A stretch of DNA of 20,351 nucleotides from Hymenobacter sp. (GCA_025362615.1 JANYFQ010000143.1:1-20351); one strand, 5' to 3'. Counted from the stretch's first letter, positions 1-7,611 are shown. Notes: a model not told the origin generated them from the letters alone. Numbers and translations: made by a program.

Positions 1-1896
1 ATCGCCCAAACCGGCAAGCCCGCTCTGGTACTGTGCCACAATAAAACCCTGGCAGCTCAGCTCTACGGCGAGTTCAAGGCGTTTTTCCCCCAGAATGCTG
101 TCGAGTACTACATCAGCTACTACGACTACTACCAGCCGGAGGCTTACATCGCCAGCACCGATGTTTTCATCGAAAAAGACCTGGCCATCAACCAGGAAAT
201 TGAGAAACTGCGGCTCCACACCACCTCCACGCTCCTCAGTGGCCGGCGCGATGTGATTGTCATTGCCTCCGTTTCGTGCATTTATGGCATCGGCAACCCC
301 GAGGAATTTGCCAAAAACGTCATCTTTCTCAAGCCGGGAATGCGCTACTCACGCAACGCCCTGCTCTACCAGTTCGTGCAGATTTTGTATTCGCGCACCG
401 AAGTGGAGTTCACACGCGGCTCGTTCCGGGTAAAAGGCGACACCGTGGACGTGTTTCCGGCCTACGCCGACTATGCCATTCGCCTGTATTTCTTTGGCGA
501 TGAGATTGAGTCTGTCCACAAGATTGACCCGGTGAGCGGCAAAAAACTCAGCGACGAAACCAGCGGCGTAGCCCTCTACCCCGCCAACCTGTTCGTAACG
601 GGCAAGGAAACCCTGAATTCGGCCATCAAGCAGATTCAGGACGATATGGTGCATCAGCACGCCTACTTCGAAAAAGAAGGCCGCGACCAGGAAGCTAAGC
701 GCATCATGGAGCGCACGGAGTTCGACCTTGAAATGATTCGCGAACTGGGCTACTGCTCTGGCATCGAGAACTATTCGCGGTACTTCGATGGCCGGGTGCC
801 GGGTACGCGCCCGTTCTGCCTCCTCGATTATTTTCCCAAAGACTACCTGCTCGTCGTGGACGAAAGCCATGCCACGATGCCGCAAATCCGGGCGATGTGG
901 GGCGGCGACCGGGCCCGCAAAACAGCCCTCATCGAGTACGGTTTCCGCCTGCCGTCGGCGATGGACAACCGTCCGCTGACGTTCAATGAGTTCGAGAGTA
1001 TGTACCAGCAGGCCGTATTTGTGAGCGCCACGCCCGCCGACTACGAACTGGCCCAGGCCGGCGGCACCATCGTCGAGCAAATCATCCGCCCCACCGGCCT
1101 GCTCGACCCCGAAATCGACGTGCGCCCCAGTTCCAACCAGATTGACGACCTGCTGGATGAAGTGGACAACCGTGTGAAGATGGGCGACCGCGTACTCGTC
1201 ACGACCCTTACCAAGCGCATGGCTGAGGAGCTGAGTAAGTACATGGAACGCCTCCGCATCAAGGTCGAATACGTCCACTCCGATGTCAAAACCCTTGACC
1301 GCGTAGAAATCCTGCGCCGTCTGCGCCTCGGCGACATCGACGTGCTCATCGGCGTGAACCTGCTCCGTGAGGGCCTCGATTTGCCCGAAGTCAGCCTCGT
1401 CGCCATCCTCGATGCCGACAAAGAAGGCTTCCTCCGCGACCAGCGTAGCCTCATTCAAACCATGGGCCGCGCCGCCCGCAACGAGCGCGGCAAAGTCATC
1501 ATGTACGCCGACCGCATGACAGGCTCGATGCAGCGGGCTATTGAAGAAACCACCCGTCGCCGCGCCACCCAACTGGCTTACAACGAATTACACGGTATCA
1601 CGCCGCGCACCGTCCGCAAGAGTCACGCCGAAATCATGGGCCAAACCGACCTCGCCGACTACCGCGTCATCGACGCGCAAGCCGAAGCCGGCCCCTACGC
1701 CGACGGCGGCGCGGCCCTGGCCATGGCCGCCGAACCCGTGGTAGCCATGATGAACCGCCCCGAGCTGGAAAAGCTCATCAAAACCACCGAAAAGCAGATG
1801 GAAACCGCCGCCAAAGAGTTGGATTTTCTGCAAGCCGCCAAGCTCCGCGACGAGCTGAGCGCGTTGAAAAGCGTCCTTAAAAACAAGCGCGACTGA
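1..1896 (+). CDS. uvrB: UvrABC excinuclease subunit B, 5' end outside window
   Basis: UvrB is the damage-verifying helicase-like subunit of nucleotide excision repair; it receives DNA from UvrA and recruits UvrC. The frame is open from base 1, so the start and the Walker A loop (roughly the first 40-60 residues) lie upstream of the window. Visible in order: motif Ia NKTLAAQLYGEF (codons 14-25), the beta-hairpin YYDYYQPEAY (about codons 40-49) that clamps DNA, the DESH Walker B box (Asp codon at 859), helicase motifs V and VI (LLREGLDLPEV, QTMGRAARNERGK), and a C-terminal UVR domain (from about 1768) that contacts UvrC. The 631 codons present plus the missing N-terminus agree with the family length of about 670. 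Identification is certain; the true start cannot be seen. Confidence 0.98.
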   Translation: MAQTGKPALVLCHNKTLAAQLYGEFKAFFPQNAVEYYISYYDYYQPEAYIASTDVFIEKDLAINQEIEKLRLHTTSTLLSGRRDVIVIASVSCIYGIGNPEEFAKNVIFLKPGMRYSRNALLYQFVQILYSRTEVEFTRGSFRVKGDTVDVFPAYADYAIRLYFFGDEIESVHKIDPVSGKKLSDETSGVALYPANLFVTGKETLNSAIKQIQDDMVHQHAYFEKEGRDQEAKRIMERTEFDLEMIRELGYCSGIENYSRYFDGRVPGTRPFCLLDYFPKDYLLVVDESHATMPQIRAMWGGDRARKTALIEYGFRLPSAMDNRPLTFNEFESMYQQAVFVSATPADYELAQAGGTIVEQIIRPTGLLDPEIDVRPSSNQIDDLLDEVDNRVKMGDRVLVTTLTKRMAEELSKYMERLRIKVEYVHSDVKTLDRVEILRRLRLGDIDVLIGVNLLREGLDLPEVSLVAILDADKEGFLRDQRSLIQTMGRAARNERGKVIMYADRMTGSMQRAIEETTRRRATQLAYNELHGITPRTVRKSHAEIMGQTDLADYRVIDAQAEAGPYADGGAALAMAAEPVVAMMNRPELEKLIKTTEKQMETAAKELDFLQAAKLRDELSALKSVLKNKRD

Positions 1897-1921
1897 CCTC
1901 CCACCCAACCCCGCAAATGTC

Positions 1922-1968
1922 AAAAAACGGCCGGATAACGCCCCTGGGGCATTGTCCGGCCGTTTTTT
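1922..1968. terminator. Bidirectional intrinsic terminator between uvrB and eno
   Basis: A perfect 14-bp outer stem (AAAAAACGGCCGGA at 1922-1935, its complement at 1955-1968) encloses a second small stem GCCCC-T-GGGGC (1940-1950). The A6 on one side and T6 on the other supply a U-tract for transcripts from either direction, which fits the two convergent genes whose stops lie 26 bp and 28 bp away. Confidence 0.92.
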
Positions 1969-1995
1969 GTTACAGCAGTTGCCGTGGACCCCTTT

Positions 1996-3267
1996 CTACA
2001 TTTTCTTCCCCGGAAAGTAAGCCACTTCGCCCAACTCCTCCTCGATACGAAGCAACTGGTTGTACTTGCTCATCCGGTCGGAACGCGAGGCGGAGCCGGT
2101 TTTGATTTGCCCGGTGTTCAAGGCCACGGCCAAATCAGCAATTGTGTTATCCTCCGTTTCGCCCGAGCGGTGGCTCATGATGGACTTGTAACCGTTGCGG
2201 CGGCCCAGGTTTACGGCAGCAATCGTTTCGGTGAGCGTACCTATCTGGTTGACTTTAATGAGGATAGCATTGGCAATGCTTTCGTCGATGCCGCGCTGCA
2301 AGCGGTCCACGTTCGTTACGAACAAGTCGTCGCCCACAAGCTGGATTTTGCCGCCCAGGCTTTCGGTGTGCAGCTTCCAGCCCGCCCAGTCGTCCTCATC
2401 CATGCCATCTTCAATGCTGATAATGGGGTACTTACGCACCCAGTCAGCCCAGTAATCGGCCATTTGGCTCGACGTGAGCTTGTCGCCACTGCTCTTTTTG
2501 AAGTGGTAGTGGCCGTCCGCGTAAAACTCCGATACAGCGGCATCCATCGCAATAAACACGTCCTCGCCCGGCCGGTAGCCCGCCTTCTCGATGGCCTGCA
2601 ACACGATTTGGATGGCCTCCTCGTTCGACTTGATGTTGGGTGCGAAACCGCCTTCGTCGCCCACGTTGGTGCTATAACCCTGCTTTTTGAGCACCGTTTT
2701 CAGGTGATGGAAGATTTCCGTTCCCCAGCGCAACGCTTCCGAAAACGACGGTGCGCCGGTCGGCATTATCATAAACTCCTGAAAGTCAATGGAATTATCA
2801 GCGTGCGAACCGCCGTTGAGGATGTTCATCATTGGCACGGGCAGCGTCGTGGCGCCCACGCCGCCCACGTAGCGGTAGAGCGGCATTCCGGCATCTTGCG
2901 CCGCCGCACGGGCGGCCGCCAGGCTCACGCCCAGAATGGCGTTCGCCCCCAGGTTGGCCTTGTTGGGCGTGCCGTCCAGTTCCAGCATAATTTTGTCGAG
3001 CAGCGCCTGTTCGTACACCGAAAAGCCCACCAGCTCTTCGGCAATGCGGTTATTCACGTTGTCCACGGCCTTGAGTACCCCCTTGCCCATGTACTTGGTG
3101 GCGTCGTCGTCGCGCAATTCCACGGCTTCGTGCTTGCCGGTACTGGCCCCGCTGGGCACGGCGGCGCGGCCGGTGGCTCCGCTGTCGGTCGTCACGTCCA
3201 CCTCAATAGTCGGGTTGCCGCGCGAGTCGAAAATCTGCCGGGCGTGAATTTGCGAAATGATGCTCAT
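1996..3267 (-). CDS. eno: Enolase (phosphopyruvate hydratase)
   Basis: Converts 2-phosphoglycerate to phosphoenolpyruvate in glycolysis, in the cytosol as a Mg-dependent dimer or octamer. The 423-residue product starts MSIISQIHARQIFDSRGNP; the frame is open for 62 more codons upstream, but that part has no enolase character and crosses the likely promoter, so the ATG at 3267 is chosen. Catalytic and metal residues are all present: SGASTGKHE loop (39-47), Glu206 in DEGG, Asp242, Glu287 and Asp314 as Mg ligands, Lys338 in LIKVNQIGT, the signature SHRSGETED (365-373). It lies downstream of rplQ on the same strand but is separated from it by a terminator and has its own promoter candidate, so it is probably a separate unit. 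Confidence 0.98.
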   Translation of the reverse strand: MSIISQIHARQIFDSRGNPTIEVDVTTDSGATGRAAVPSGASTGKHEAVELRDDDATKYMGKGVLKAVDNVNNRIAEELVGFSVYEQALLDKIMLELDGTPNKANLGANAILGVSLAAARAAAQDAGMPLYRYVGGVGATTLPVPMMNILNGGSHADNSIDFQEFMIMPTGAPSFSEALRWGTEIFHHLKTVLKKQGYSTNVGDEGGFAPNIKSNEEAIQIVLQAIEKAGYRPGEDVFIAMDAAVSEFYADGHYHFKKSSGDKLTSSQMADYWADWVRKYPIISIEDGMDEDDWAGWKLHTESLGGKIQLVGDDLFVTNVDRLQRGIDESIANAILIKVNQIGTLTETIAAVNLGRRNGYKSIMSHRSGETEDNTIADLAVALNTGQIKTGSASRSDRMSKYNQLLRIEEELGEVAYFPGKKM

Positions 3268-3299
3268 TTGAGGGTCGGGTTGAAGGTTGAATCCGCCTG

Positions 3300-3330
3300 C
3301 AAACCTACGAAACAAACCGGTGGAGACAAC
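3300..3330 (-). promoter_or_regulatory. Bacteroidota-type promoter candidate for eno
   Basis: On the minus strand a -7 element TAGGTTTG (3300-3307) matches the TAnnTTTG consensus exactly, with GTTG (3327-3330) 19 bp upstream as a -33 element. A start about 7 nt downstream would give a leader near 25 nt to the ATG at 3267. This supports the short enolase start. Consensus is established for Bacteroides; use here is inference. Confidence 0.65.
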
Positions 3331-3453
3331 TGCCGGTAGGCGAGTGGTCCAACGAATAGCGTCAAACCAGTGGCCAGACGAATTCTCGAAGGATTTGCCT
3401 GGCCACTGCGGTTTGAACAACTCGCGTTGAACCTGTGTCTGGGCAAACGCCAC

Positions 3454-3488
3454 AAAAAACGGGACGCACCTTTCGGCACGTCCCGTTT
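3454..3488 (-). terminator. Intrinsic terminator after rplQ
   Basis: A 10-bp stem (AAACGGGACG at 3457-3466 with CGTCCCGTTT at 3479-3488) with a 12-nt loop; read on the minus strand it ends in T6. It lies 22 bp after the rplQ stop and closes the ribosomal cluster. Confidence 0.88.
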
Positions 3489-3510
3489 ACAGTCCAGTCA
3501 AAGCCGCTCC

Positions 3511-4131
3511 TTAAGCAGCCGTTTCGTCCTTCTTTTCCTCGCCTTCCGAAGCAACTTCCGCGCTGCTCTCGCCTTCGTGCAAGGTTTCAATGGTAACATT
3601 GGCAGGCGTTTCAGTTTCCGCTACGGCAACCGGGGCCATAGCTTCATTCGTCACATCAACAGCCGAAGTTGCAGCGGTATCGCCGGCGGCTTTTTTGCCG
3701 CCCCGGCTCCGCGAACGGCGCGTGGTAGTGGCTTTTGCTGCGTCAGCGTTTTTGCTTTCGAGCAAGGTATCGTTGTAGTCCACCAACTCGATGATGCACA
3801 TATCGGCGTTGTCACCGAGGCGCGTGGCACTCAGCTTGATGATACGGGTGTATCCACCGGGCCGGTCGGCAATTTTAGCCGCCACTTCACCAAACAATTC
3901 TTTAATAGCTTCTTTCTCTTGCAGTTGAGCGAATACCAAACGCCGTGAGTGCGTCGTGTCGTTCTTGGCTTTCGTCAGAAGCGGCTCGACGTACTGCCGC
4001 AAAGCCTTTGCTTTGGCCACCGTGGTGGTCACGCGCTTGTGCATGATGAGCGACGTGGCCATGTTGGACATCATCGCGTGGCGGTGGGCGGTGGTACGGC
4101 CCAACTGATTGATTTTTTTACCGTGTCGCAT
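3511..4131 (-). CDS. rplQ: 50S ribosomal protein L17 with long acidic C-terminal tail
   Basis: L17 binds 23S rRNA near the exit tunnel. Residues 1 to about 120 form the canonical domain (MRHGKKINQLGRTTAHRHAMM, then KRVTTTVAKAKALR and the GGYTRIIKL strand). Residues from about 127 to 206 are an added tail: a short basic stretch (TTRRSRSRGGKK) followed by a low-complexity region rich in Ala, Glu, Thr and Val ending EGEEKKDETAA. E. coli L17 has 127 residues, so the tail is about 80 residues extra; similar extensions occur in Bacteroidota L17. It is the last gene of the ribosomal cluster, after rpoA, as is usual. Confidence 0.97.
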   Translation of the reverse strand: MRHGKKINQLGRTTAHRHAMMSNMATSLIMHKRVTTTVAKAKALRQYVEPLLTKAKNDTTHSRRLVFAQLQEKEAIKELFGEVAAKIADRPGGYTRIIKLSATRLGDNADMCIIELVDYNDTLLESKNADAAKATTTRRSRSRGGKKAAGDTAATSAVDVTNEAMAPVAVAETETPANVTIETLHEGESSAEVASEGEEKKDETAA

Positions 4132-4226
4132 CGGACATTAGGGGAATACGGTGCGCTTGCGGGCAACGGCCACGGCGGGCCAAAAGCCTCATTAGAACCA
4201 CTGCCCCGAAGGGCGCACCAGGTTTG

Positions 4227-4330
4227 AAAAAACTGTTTCTGGTTTCTGATTGCTCGTTTCTTGTTGAAAATGCCTCAAAGCACTAAACTTCAACAAGCAA
4301 CCAGAAACCAGAAACCAGAAACCAGAAACT
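4227..4330 (-). repeat. Heptad-repeat hairpin A between rpoA and rplQ
   Basis: One arm (4234-4268) consists of five 7-nt units TGTTTCT GGTTTCT, GATTGCT, CGTTTCT, TGTTGAA. The other arm (4289-4330) is the complement: TTCAACA, AGCAACC, then AGAAACC three times and AGAAACT, which runs to the rpoA stop codon. About 30 of 35 positions pair across a 20-nt loop (4269-4288). On the minus strand the stem is followed at once by T6 (4227-4232), the geometry of an intrinsic terminator or attenuator upstream of rplQ. It shares its 7-nt design with the hairpins at 6571-6659 and 7293-7373. Confidence 0.85.
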
Positions 4331-5318
4331 ATTCTTCATCCAGGCGATACTTCGCCAAATCCATCCCAAACTCCAAACCGCGCTCTTCCACGAGGTTTTC
4401 CAGTTCGGTCAGGCTCTTCTTGCCAAAATTGCGGAACTTCATCATGTCCGCAATCTCCAGGCTCACCAACTCGCCCATCGTCTTGATATCGGCGGCTTTC
4501 AGGCAGTTTTTGGCCCGAACGCTCAACTCCATATCTTCCAAGTGGGTTTTCAGCATTTTACGCATCTGCTGGGTTTCCTCATCAATCGGCTCGTCTTCGA
4601 CCACGCGGGGGCCGGCGACAGCAATCGTGCTGTCGGAAAACAGCATGAAGTGTTGAATCAGGATGTTGGCAGCGCCTTTGAGCGCCTCCTCCGGGTGAAT
4701 CGAACCGTCGGTCTGAATTTCGATAACGAGCTTCTCGTAATCGGTTTTCTGCTCGACGCGGGTATTCTCGATGCTGTACTTCACGTTCTTAATCGGCGTG
4801 TAAATAGCATCAATGGCGATTTGCCCGAAAACCTGGTCAGCGGGCTTGTTTTCATCGGCGGGCACGTAGCCGCGACCGCGGGCGATGGTCAGCTCAAACT
4901 CAAGCTCTTTGCTCGGGTCGAGGTGGGCGATGACGTGGTTAGGGTTCAGCACCTCAAAGCCGCTGGCGAACTTGGCGATGTCGGCCCCCGAAAAGGTGTC
5001 CTGTCCTTTCACGCGCACCGTGATTTTATCGGCCAGCGCGTCGCTTACTTTCTTGAAGCGCACCATTTTCAGGTTCAGGATGATTTCGGACATATCCTCA
5101 ATCACGCCCTCAATGGTCGAGAACTCGTGCAGGACGCTGTTGGTCCGAACCGACGTAATGGCGAAGCCTTCCAGCGACGAGAGCAAAATCCGGCGCAGGG
5201 CATTGCCGATGGTCACGCCGTAGCCCTTCTCCAAAGGCTTAAACTCAAACGTCCCGGTAAAGTCGTCGGATTTCTCCATCACCACTTTGTCGGGCATCTG
5301 AAATGCTAAGATTGACAT
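4329..5318 (-). CDS. rpoA: DNA-directed RNA polymerase subunit alpha
   Basis: The alpha dimer nucleates RNA polymerase assembly, and its C-terminal domain contacts upstream promoter DNA and activators. The product is 329 residues, normal for the family, starting MSILAFQMPDKVVMEK. The frame is open for 55 more codons upstream without family character, so the ATG at 5318 is preferred. The N-terminal domain carries GTFEFKPLEKGYGVTIGNALRRILLSS, the dimer interface. The C-terminal domain (about residues 255-320) carries LSVRAKNCLKAADIKTMGEL and FGKKSLTELE, the helix-hairpin-helix-like DNA-binding part. It lies between rpsD and rplQ in the standard order; the 195-bp gap to rpsD is larger than at most other junctions. 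Confidence 0.98.
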   Translation of the reverse strand: MSILAFQMPDKVVMEKSDDFTGTFEFKPLEKGYGVTIGNALRRILLSSLEGFAITSVRTNSVLHEFSTIEGVIEDMSEIILNLKMVRFKKVSDALADKITVRVKGQDTFSGADIAKFASGFEVLNPNHVIAHLDPSKELEFELTIARGRGYVPADENKPADQVFGQIAIDAIYTPIKNVKYSIENTRVEQKTDYEKLVIEIQTDGSIHPEEALKGAANILIQHFMLFSDSTIAVAGPRVVEDEPIDEETQQMRKMLKTHLEDMELSVRAKNCLKAADIKTMGELVSLEIADMMKFRNFGKKSLTELENLVEERGLEFGMDLAKYRLDEE

Positions 5319-5471
5319 ACTTGGGGCGTTGAAAATGTTAAAAATGAGGTGCGAAAAAACTTTCCGCGTAACGCAAAAAATAGCCAGGCCAACTGACCAG
5401 CTTTCTCTTCTTTTGTCTGGGTGCAACATTGCGCCGAAGCACCGCACCACCAGAAAAAGGCTTGCACAATA

Positions 5472-5497
5472 ACGGCCCGACATTCAGCCGGGCCGCT
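5472..5497 (-). terminator. Weak hairpin between rpsD and rpoA
   Basis: CGGCCCG (5473-5479) pairs with CGGGCCG (5489-5495) around a loop of about 9 nt. On the minus strand it is followed by TTATTG, not a solid U-run. It may attenuate transcription or only protect a 3' end; rpoA has no clear promoter of its own downstream of it. Confidence 0.4.
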
Positions 5498-5513
5498 ATC
5501 AAGCGCGTTGGGA

Positions 5514-6119
5514 TTACTTGGAATACAGTTCGACGATGAGCTGCTCCGTAATTTTCTCCGGAATCAACTCCCGAGCCGGGGCATTGAGGAACTTGCCAGC
5601 CAGGTCTTTGCCGTCCCACTCCAACCACGAGCACTGCCGCGAGTTACGGACCGACAGCGACGAGGTAATGGCCTCGAGCGACTTTGACTTCTCACGCACG
5701 GCCACGATGTCGCCGGCACGGAGGTGGTACGAAGCAATGTTCACCACCTCACCATTCACCGTGATGTGCTTGTGGCCAACAAGTTGGCGAGCAGCGCGGC
5801 GCGTTGAGGCTATGCCCAAACGGTACACCGTGTTGTCGAGGCGGGCCTCAAGCAAGGCCAGCAAGTTGTCACCGGTAATGCCGGGCAGGGCAGCAGCTTT
5901 GTGAAACAGGTTCTCGAATTGCTTCTCGAGCATTCCGTACATATATTTCACCTTCTGCTTCTCCATGAGCTGTACGGCGTATTCCGACTGCTTCTTGCGG
6001 CGGCCACGGCCGTGCTGACCGGGGGGGTAGTTCTTCTTGTTGAGCGCCTTGCTCGGGCCGAAGATGGGTTCGGCAAAACGACGGGCAATTTTGGCGGTGG
6101 GGCCAGTGTAACGTGCCAT
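5514..6119 (-). CDS. rpsD: 30S ribosomal protein S4
   Basis: S4 is a primary 16S rRNA binder that starts assembly of the 30S body. The 201-residue product begins MARYTGPTAKIARRFAEPIFG and carries the basic NYPPGQHGRGRRKKQSEY segment typical of the long bacterial S4 without zinc. The S4 RNA-binding domain includes RLDNTVYRLGIASTRRAARQLVGHKHITVNGE. No cysteine zinc knuckle is seen at the N-terminus. It follows rpsK by a 29-bp gap, in standard order. Confidence 0.98.
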   Translation of the reverse strand: MARYTGPTAKIARRFAEPIFGPSKALNKKNYPPGQHGRGRRKKQSEYAVQLMEKQKVKYMYGMLEKQFENLFHKAAALPGITGDNLLALLEARLDNTVYRLGIASTRRAARQLVGHKHITVNGEVVNIASYHLRAGDIVAVREKSKSLEAITSSLSVRNSRQCSWLEWDGKDLAGKFLNAPARELIPEKITEQLIVELYSK

Positions 6120-6148
6120 GACAGGGTATTTAAATCAGCGATGAAAAA

Positions 6149-6541
6149 CTAAACGCGCCGGCGCTTCGGCGGGCGGCAGCCGTTGTGGGGCAGCGGCGTT
6201 ACGTCGCGGATGGTCGTAACCTCGATGCCGACGCTGCCGAGGGCGCGGATAGCCGACTCGCGGCCCGAACCCGGCCCCTTCACGAACACTTCGGCCTTGC
6301 GCATCCCCAAGTCGTGGGCCACTTTGCCACAATCCGACATCGCCATCAAAGCGGCGTAGGGCGTGTTCTTCTTCGACCCCCGGAAACCCATCTTGCCGGC
6401 CGAAGCCCACGAAATGACCTGCCCCGAGTTGTTGGTAATCGAGATGATGATGTTGTTGAACGAGGCGCGGATGTGGACCTGCCCCACCTGCTCGACCACG
6501 ACAATGCGCTTCTTGGCTTTGTCTTTTCTTTTTTGTGCCAT
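6149..6541 (-). CDS. rpsK: 30S ribosomal protein S11
   Basis: S11 sits on the 30S platform near the mRNA exit. The product of 130 residues starts MAQKRKDKAKKRIVVVEQVG; the frame is open 28 codons further up but that stretch runs through hairpin B and is not S11-like, so the ATG at 6541 is used. Diagnostic stretches are FNNIIISITNNSGQVISWASAGKMGF, KGPGSGRESAIRAL and the C-terminal NGCRPPKRRRV. It is separated from rpsM by 140 bp that hold hairpin B. Confidence 0.98.
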   Translation of the reverse strand: MAQKRKDKAKKRIVVVEQVGQVHIRASFNNIIISITNNSGQVISWASAGKMGFRGSKKNTPYAALMAMSDCGKVAHDLGMRKAEVFVKGPGSGRESAIRALGSVGIEVTTIRDVTPLPHNGCRPPKRRRV

Positions 6542-6570
6542 TTGGTTATCGCGAAATTGTAACAGTTGTT

Positions 6571-6659
6571 GGTGTTTGGTTTTTGGTGGTTGGTCGTTGA
6601 TGACTGGCCAGGGGAAAAACCCCATCTAACCATTCACCAAAAACCAATCACCAAAAACC
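6571..6659. repeat. Heptad-repeat hairpin B between rpsM and rpsK
   Basis: The plus-strand arm is four 7-nt units GGTGTTT, GGTTTTT, GGTGGTT, GGTCGTT (6571-6598). The opposite arm (6625-6659) is five units ending in CC: TCTAACC, ATTCACC, AAAAACC, AATCACC, AAAAACC. The arms pair well over TTGGTTTTTGGTG; the 26-nt loop contains a small GGGG-AAAAA-CCCC stem (6611-6623). There is no U-run on the rpsK side, so it does not look like a terminator. It lies 30 bp upstream of the rpsK start. Confidence 0.85.
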
Positions 6660-6681
6660 AAAAGCCGATTGTTACGTGAGT

Positions 6682-7059
6682 TTATTTGGTTGCCTTCTTC
6701 TTGCCGGCCACGGTCTTGCGCTTGCCCTTGCGGGTCCGCGAGTTGTTCTTGGTGCGCTGACCACGAACGGGAAGACCTTTCCGGTGACGCAAGCCGCGGT
6801 AGCAACCGATGTCCATCAAACGCTTGATGTTCAACTGTACTTCCGAGCGCAACACGCCTTCGGTTTTGTGTTCGGCGGCGATGATGGCGCGGATTTCGCC
6901 GAGTTCGGCATCCGTCCAGTCCTTCGCTTTCTTGTTGAGGTCAATTCCGGCCCGGTTAAGGATTTTGATGGAATTGCTACGGCCGATGCCGTAGATGTAA
7001 GTCAGGGCGATTTCGCCGCGCTTGTTGTCCGGGATATCTACCCCTGCGATACGAGCCAT
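6682..7059 (-). CDS. rpsM: 30S ribosomal protein S13
   Basis: S13 lies in the 30S head and contacts the 50S subunit and P-site tRNA. The 125-residue product starts MARIAGVDIPDNKRGEIALTYIYG, includes the H2TH-type helical region, and ends with the signature RGLRHRKGLPVRGQRTKNN and a lysine-rich tail. It lies after rpmJ with a 108-bp gap in which I see no repeat or promoter. Confidence 0.98.
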   Translation of the reverse strand: MARIAGVDIPDNKRGEIALTYIYGIGRSNSIKILNRAGIDLNKKAKDWTDAELGEIRAIIAAEHKTEGVLRSEVQLNIKRLMDIGCYRGLRHRKGLPVRGQRTKNNSRTRKGKRKTVAGKKKATK

Positions 7060-7167
7060 GTGCTGTGGTTATGTGTTTGCGGACAGAAAACCCGACAACG
7101 ACCTGGAAGGCGACTTGCTCAACAGCGAACAAGCCAGTACCCAGGGCTTCGGGCTTCTTAAATTGAT

Positions 7168-7284
7168 TTAGCCCTGACGCTGCTTGAAGCGCGGGTTCTT
7201 CTTGTTGATGACGTAGAGCTTGCCATTGCGGCGGACCAGCTTGCAGTCCACGCTACGCTTCTTGACGGAGGTTTTGACTTTCAT
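7168..7284 (-). CDS. rpmJ: 50S ribosomal protein L36, zinc-free type
   Basis: This 38-codon gene reads MKVKTSVKKRSVDCKLVRRN followed by a segment ending NPRFKQRQG, the L36 pattern. L36 binds domain VI of 23S rRNA. Of the four zinc ligands of the classic form (three Cys and one His) only Cys14 is left; the others are Arg, Asn and Phe or similar. Such C-minus L36 forms are usual in Bacteroidota, so this is not a sign of decay. The position between infA and rpsM is the conserved one. Confidence 0.95.
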   Translation of the reverse strand: MKVKTSVKKRSVDCKLVRRNGKLYVINKKNPRFKQRQG

Positions 7285-7292
7285 GATTTTTA

Positions 7293-7373
7293 GGGCTTAG
7301 GTTTTAGGGACTTAGGGCTTAGTTTTCTGTGGTGAGATGCAGGGAATTTACTAAGCCCTAAGTCCCTAAAAAC
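7293..7373. repeat. Heptad-repeat hairpin C between infA and rpmJ
   Basis: The plus arm is GGGCTTA, GGTTTTA, GGGACTTA (8 nt), GGGCTTA (7293-7321). The other arm (7351-7373) is the reverse complement of its inner part, including the same 8-nt unit. A perfect 21-bp stem joins 7302-7322 to 7351-7371 over a 28-nt loop. The element begins 8 bp upstream of the rpmJ ATG and ends 13 bp after the infA stop, so it fills the whole junction. No U-run follows on the minus strand. Confidence 0.9.
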
Positions 7374-7386
7374 TACGCCCCTGATT

Positions 7387-7605
7387 TTACTTGTACCGGT
7401 ACTTAATCCGGCCCTTTGACAAGTCGTAGGGCGACATTTCCAGCTTCACTTTGTCACCGGGCAGAATTTTGATGTAGTGCATCCGCATCTTGCCCGAAAT
7501 GTGGGCAATCAACTGGTGGCCGTTTTCCAATTCCACGCGAAACATGGCGTTGGAGAGGGCTTCGAGGATGGTACCGTCCTGCTCAATCGAGGCTTGTTTG
7601 GCCAT
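7387..7605 (-). CDS. infA: Translation initiation factor IF-1
   Basis: IF-1 occupies the ribosomal A site during initiation. The 72-residue product is a single S1/OB domain: MAKQASIEQDGTILEALSNA, FRVELENGHQLIAHISGKMR, and the closing KVKLEMSPYDLSKGRIKYRYK. Length is exactly that of the family. It follows map with a 6-bp gap, so the two are surely co-transcribed. Confidence 0.98.
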   Translation of the reverse strand: MAKQASIEQDGTILEALSNAMFRVELENGHQLIAHISGKMRMHYIKILPGDKVKLEMSPYDLSKGRIKYRYK

Positions 7606-7611
7606 AAAGGG

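Noticed and set aside
349..1572. Long open frame of 407 codons on the minus strand inside uvrB
   Set aside because: It is the antisense of a fully conserved uvrB reading frame in GC-rich DNA and has no protein-like features of its own.
1984..3339. Plus-strand open frame of 451 codons over eno
   Set aside because: Antisense of enolase; the enolase frame has all catalytic residues.
5340..5385. Promoter for rpoA at the A-rich stretch (CAAAAAATA near 5371)
   Set aside because: The -7-like element has one base too many and no -33 element at the right distance.
4234..7373. CRISPR array or insertion sequence as explanation of the repeat hairpins
   Set aside because: Units are 7 nt without spacers, the three loci differ in sequence, and there is no transposase gene or target duplication.
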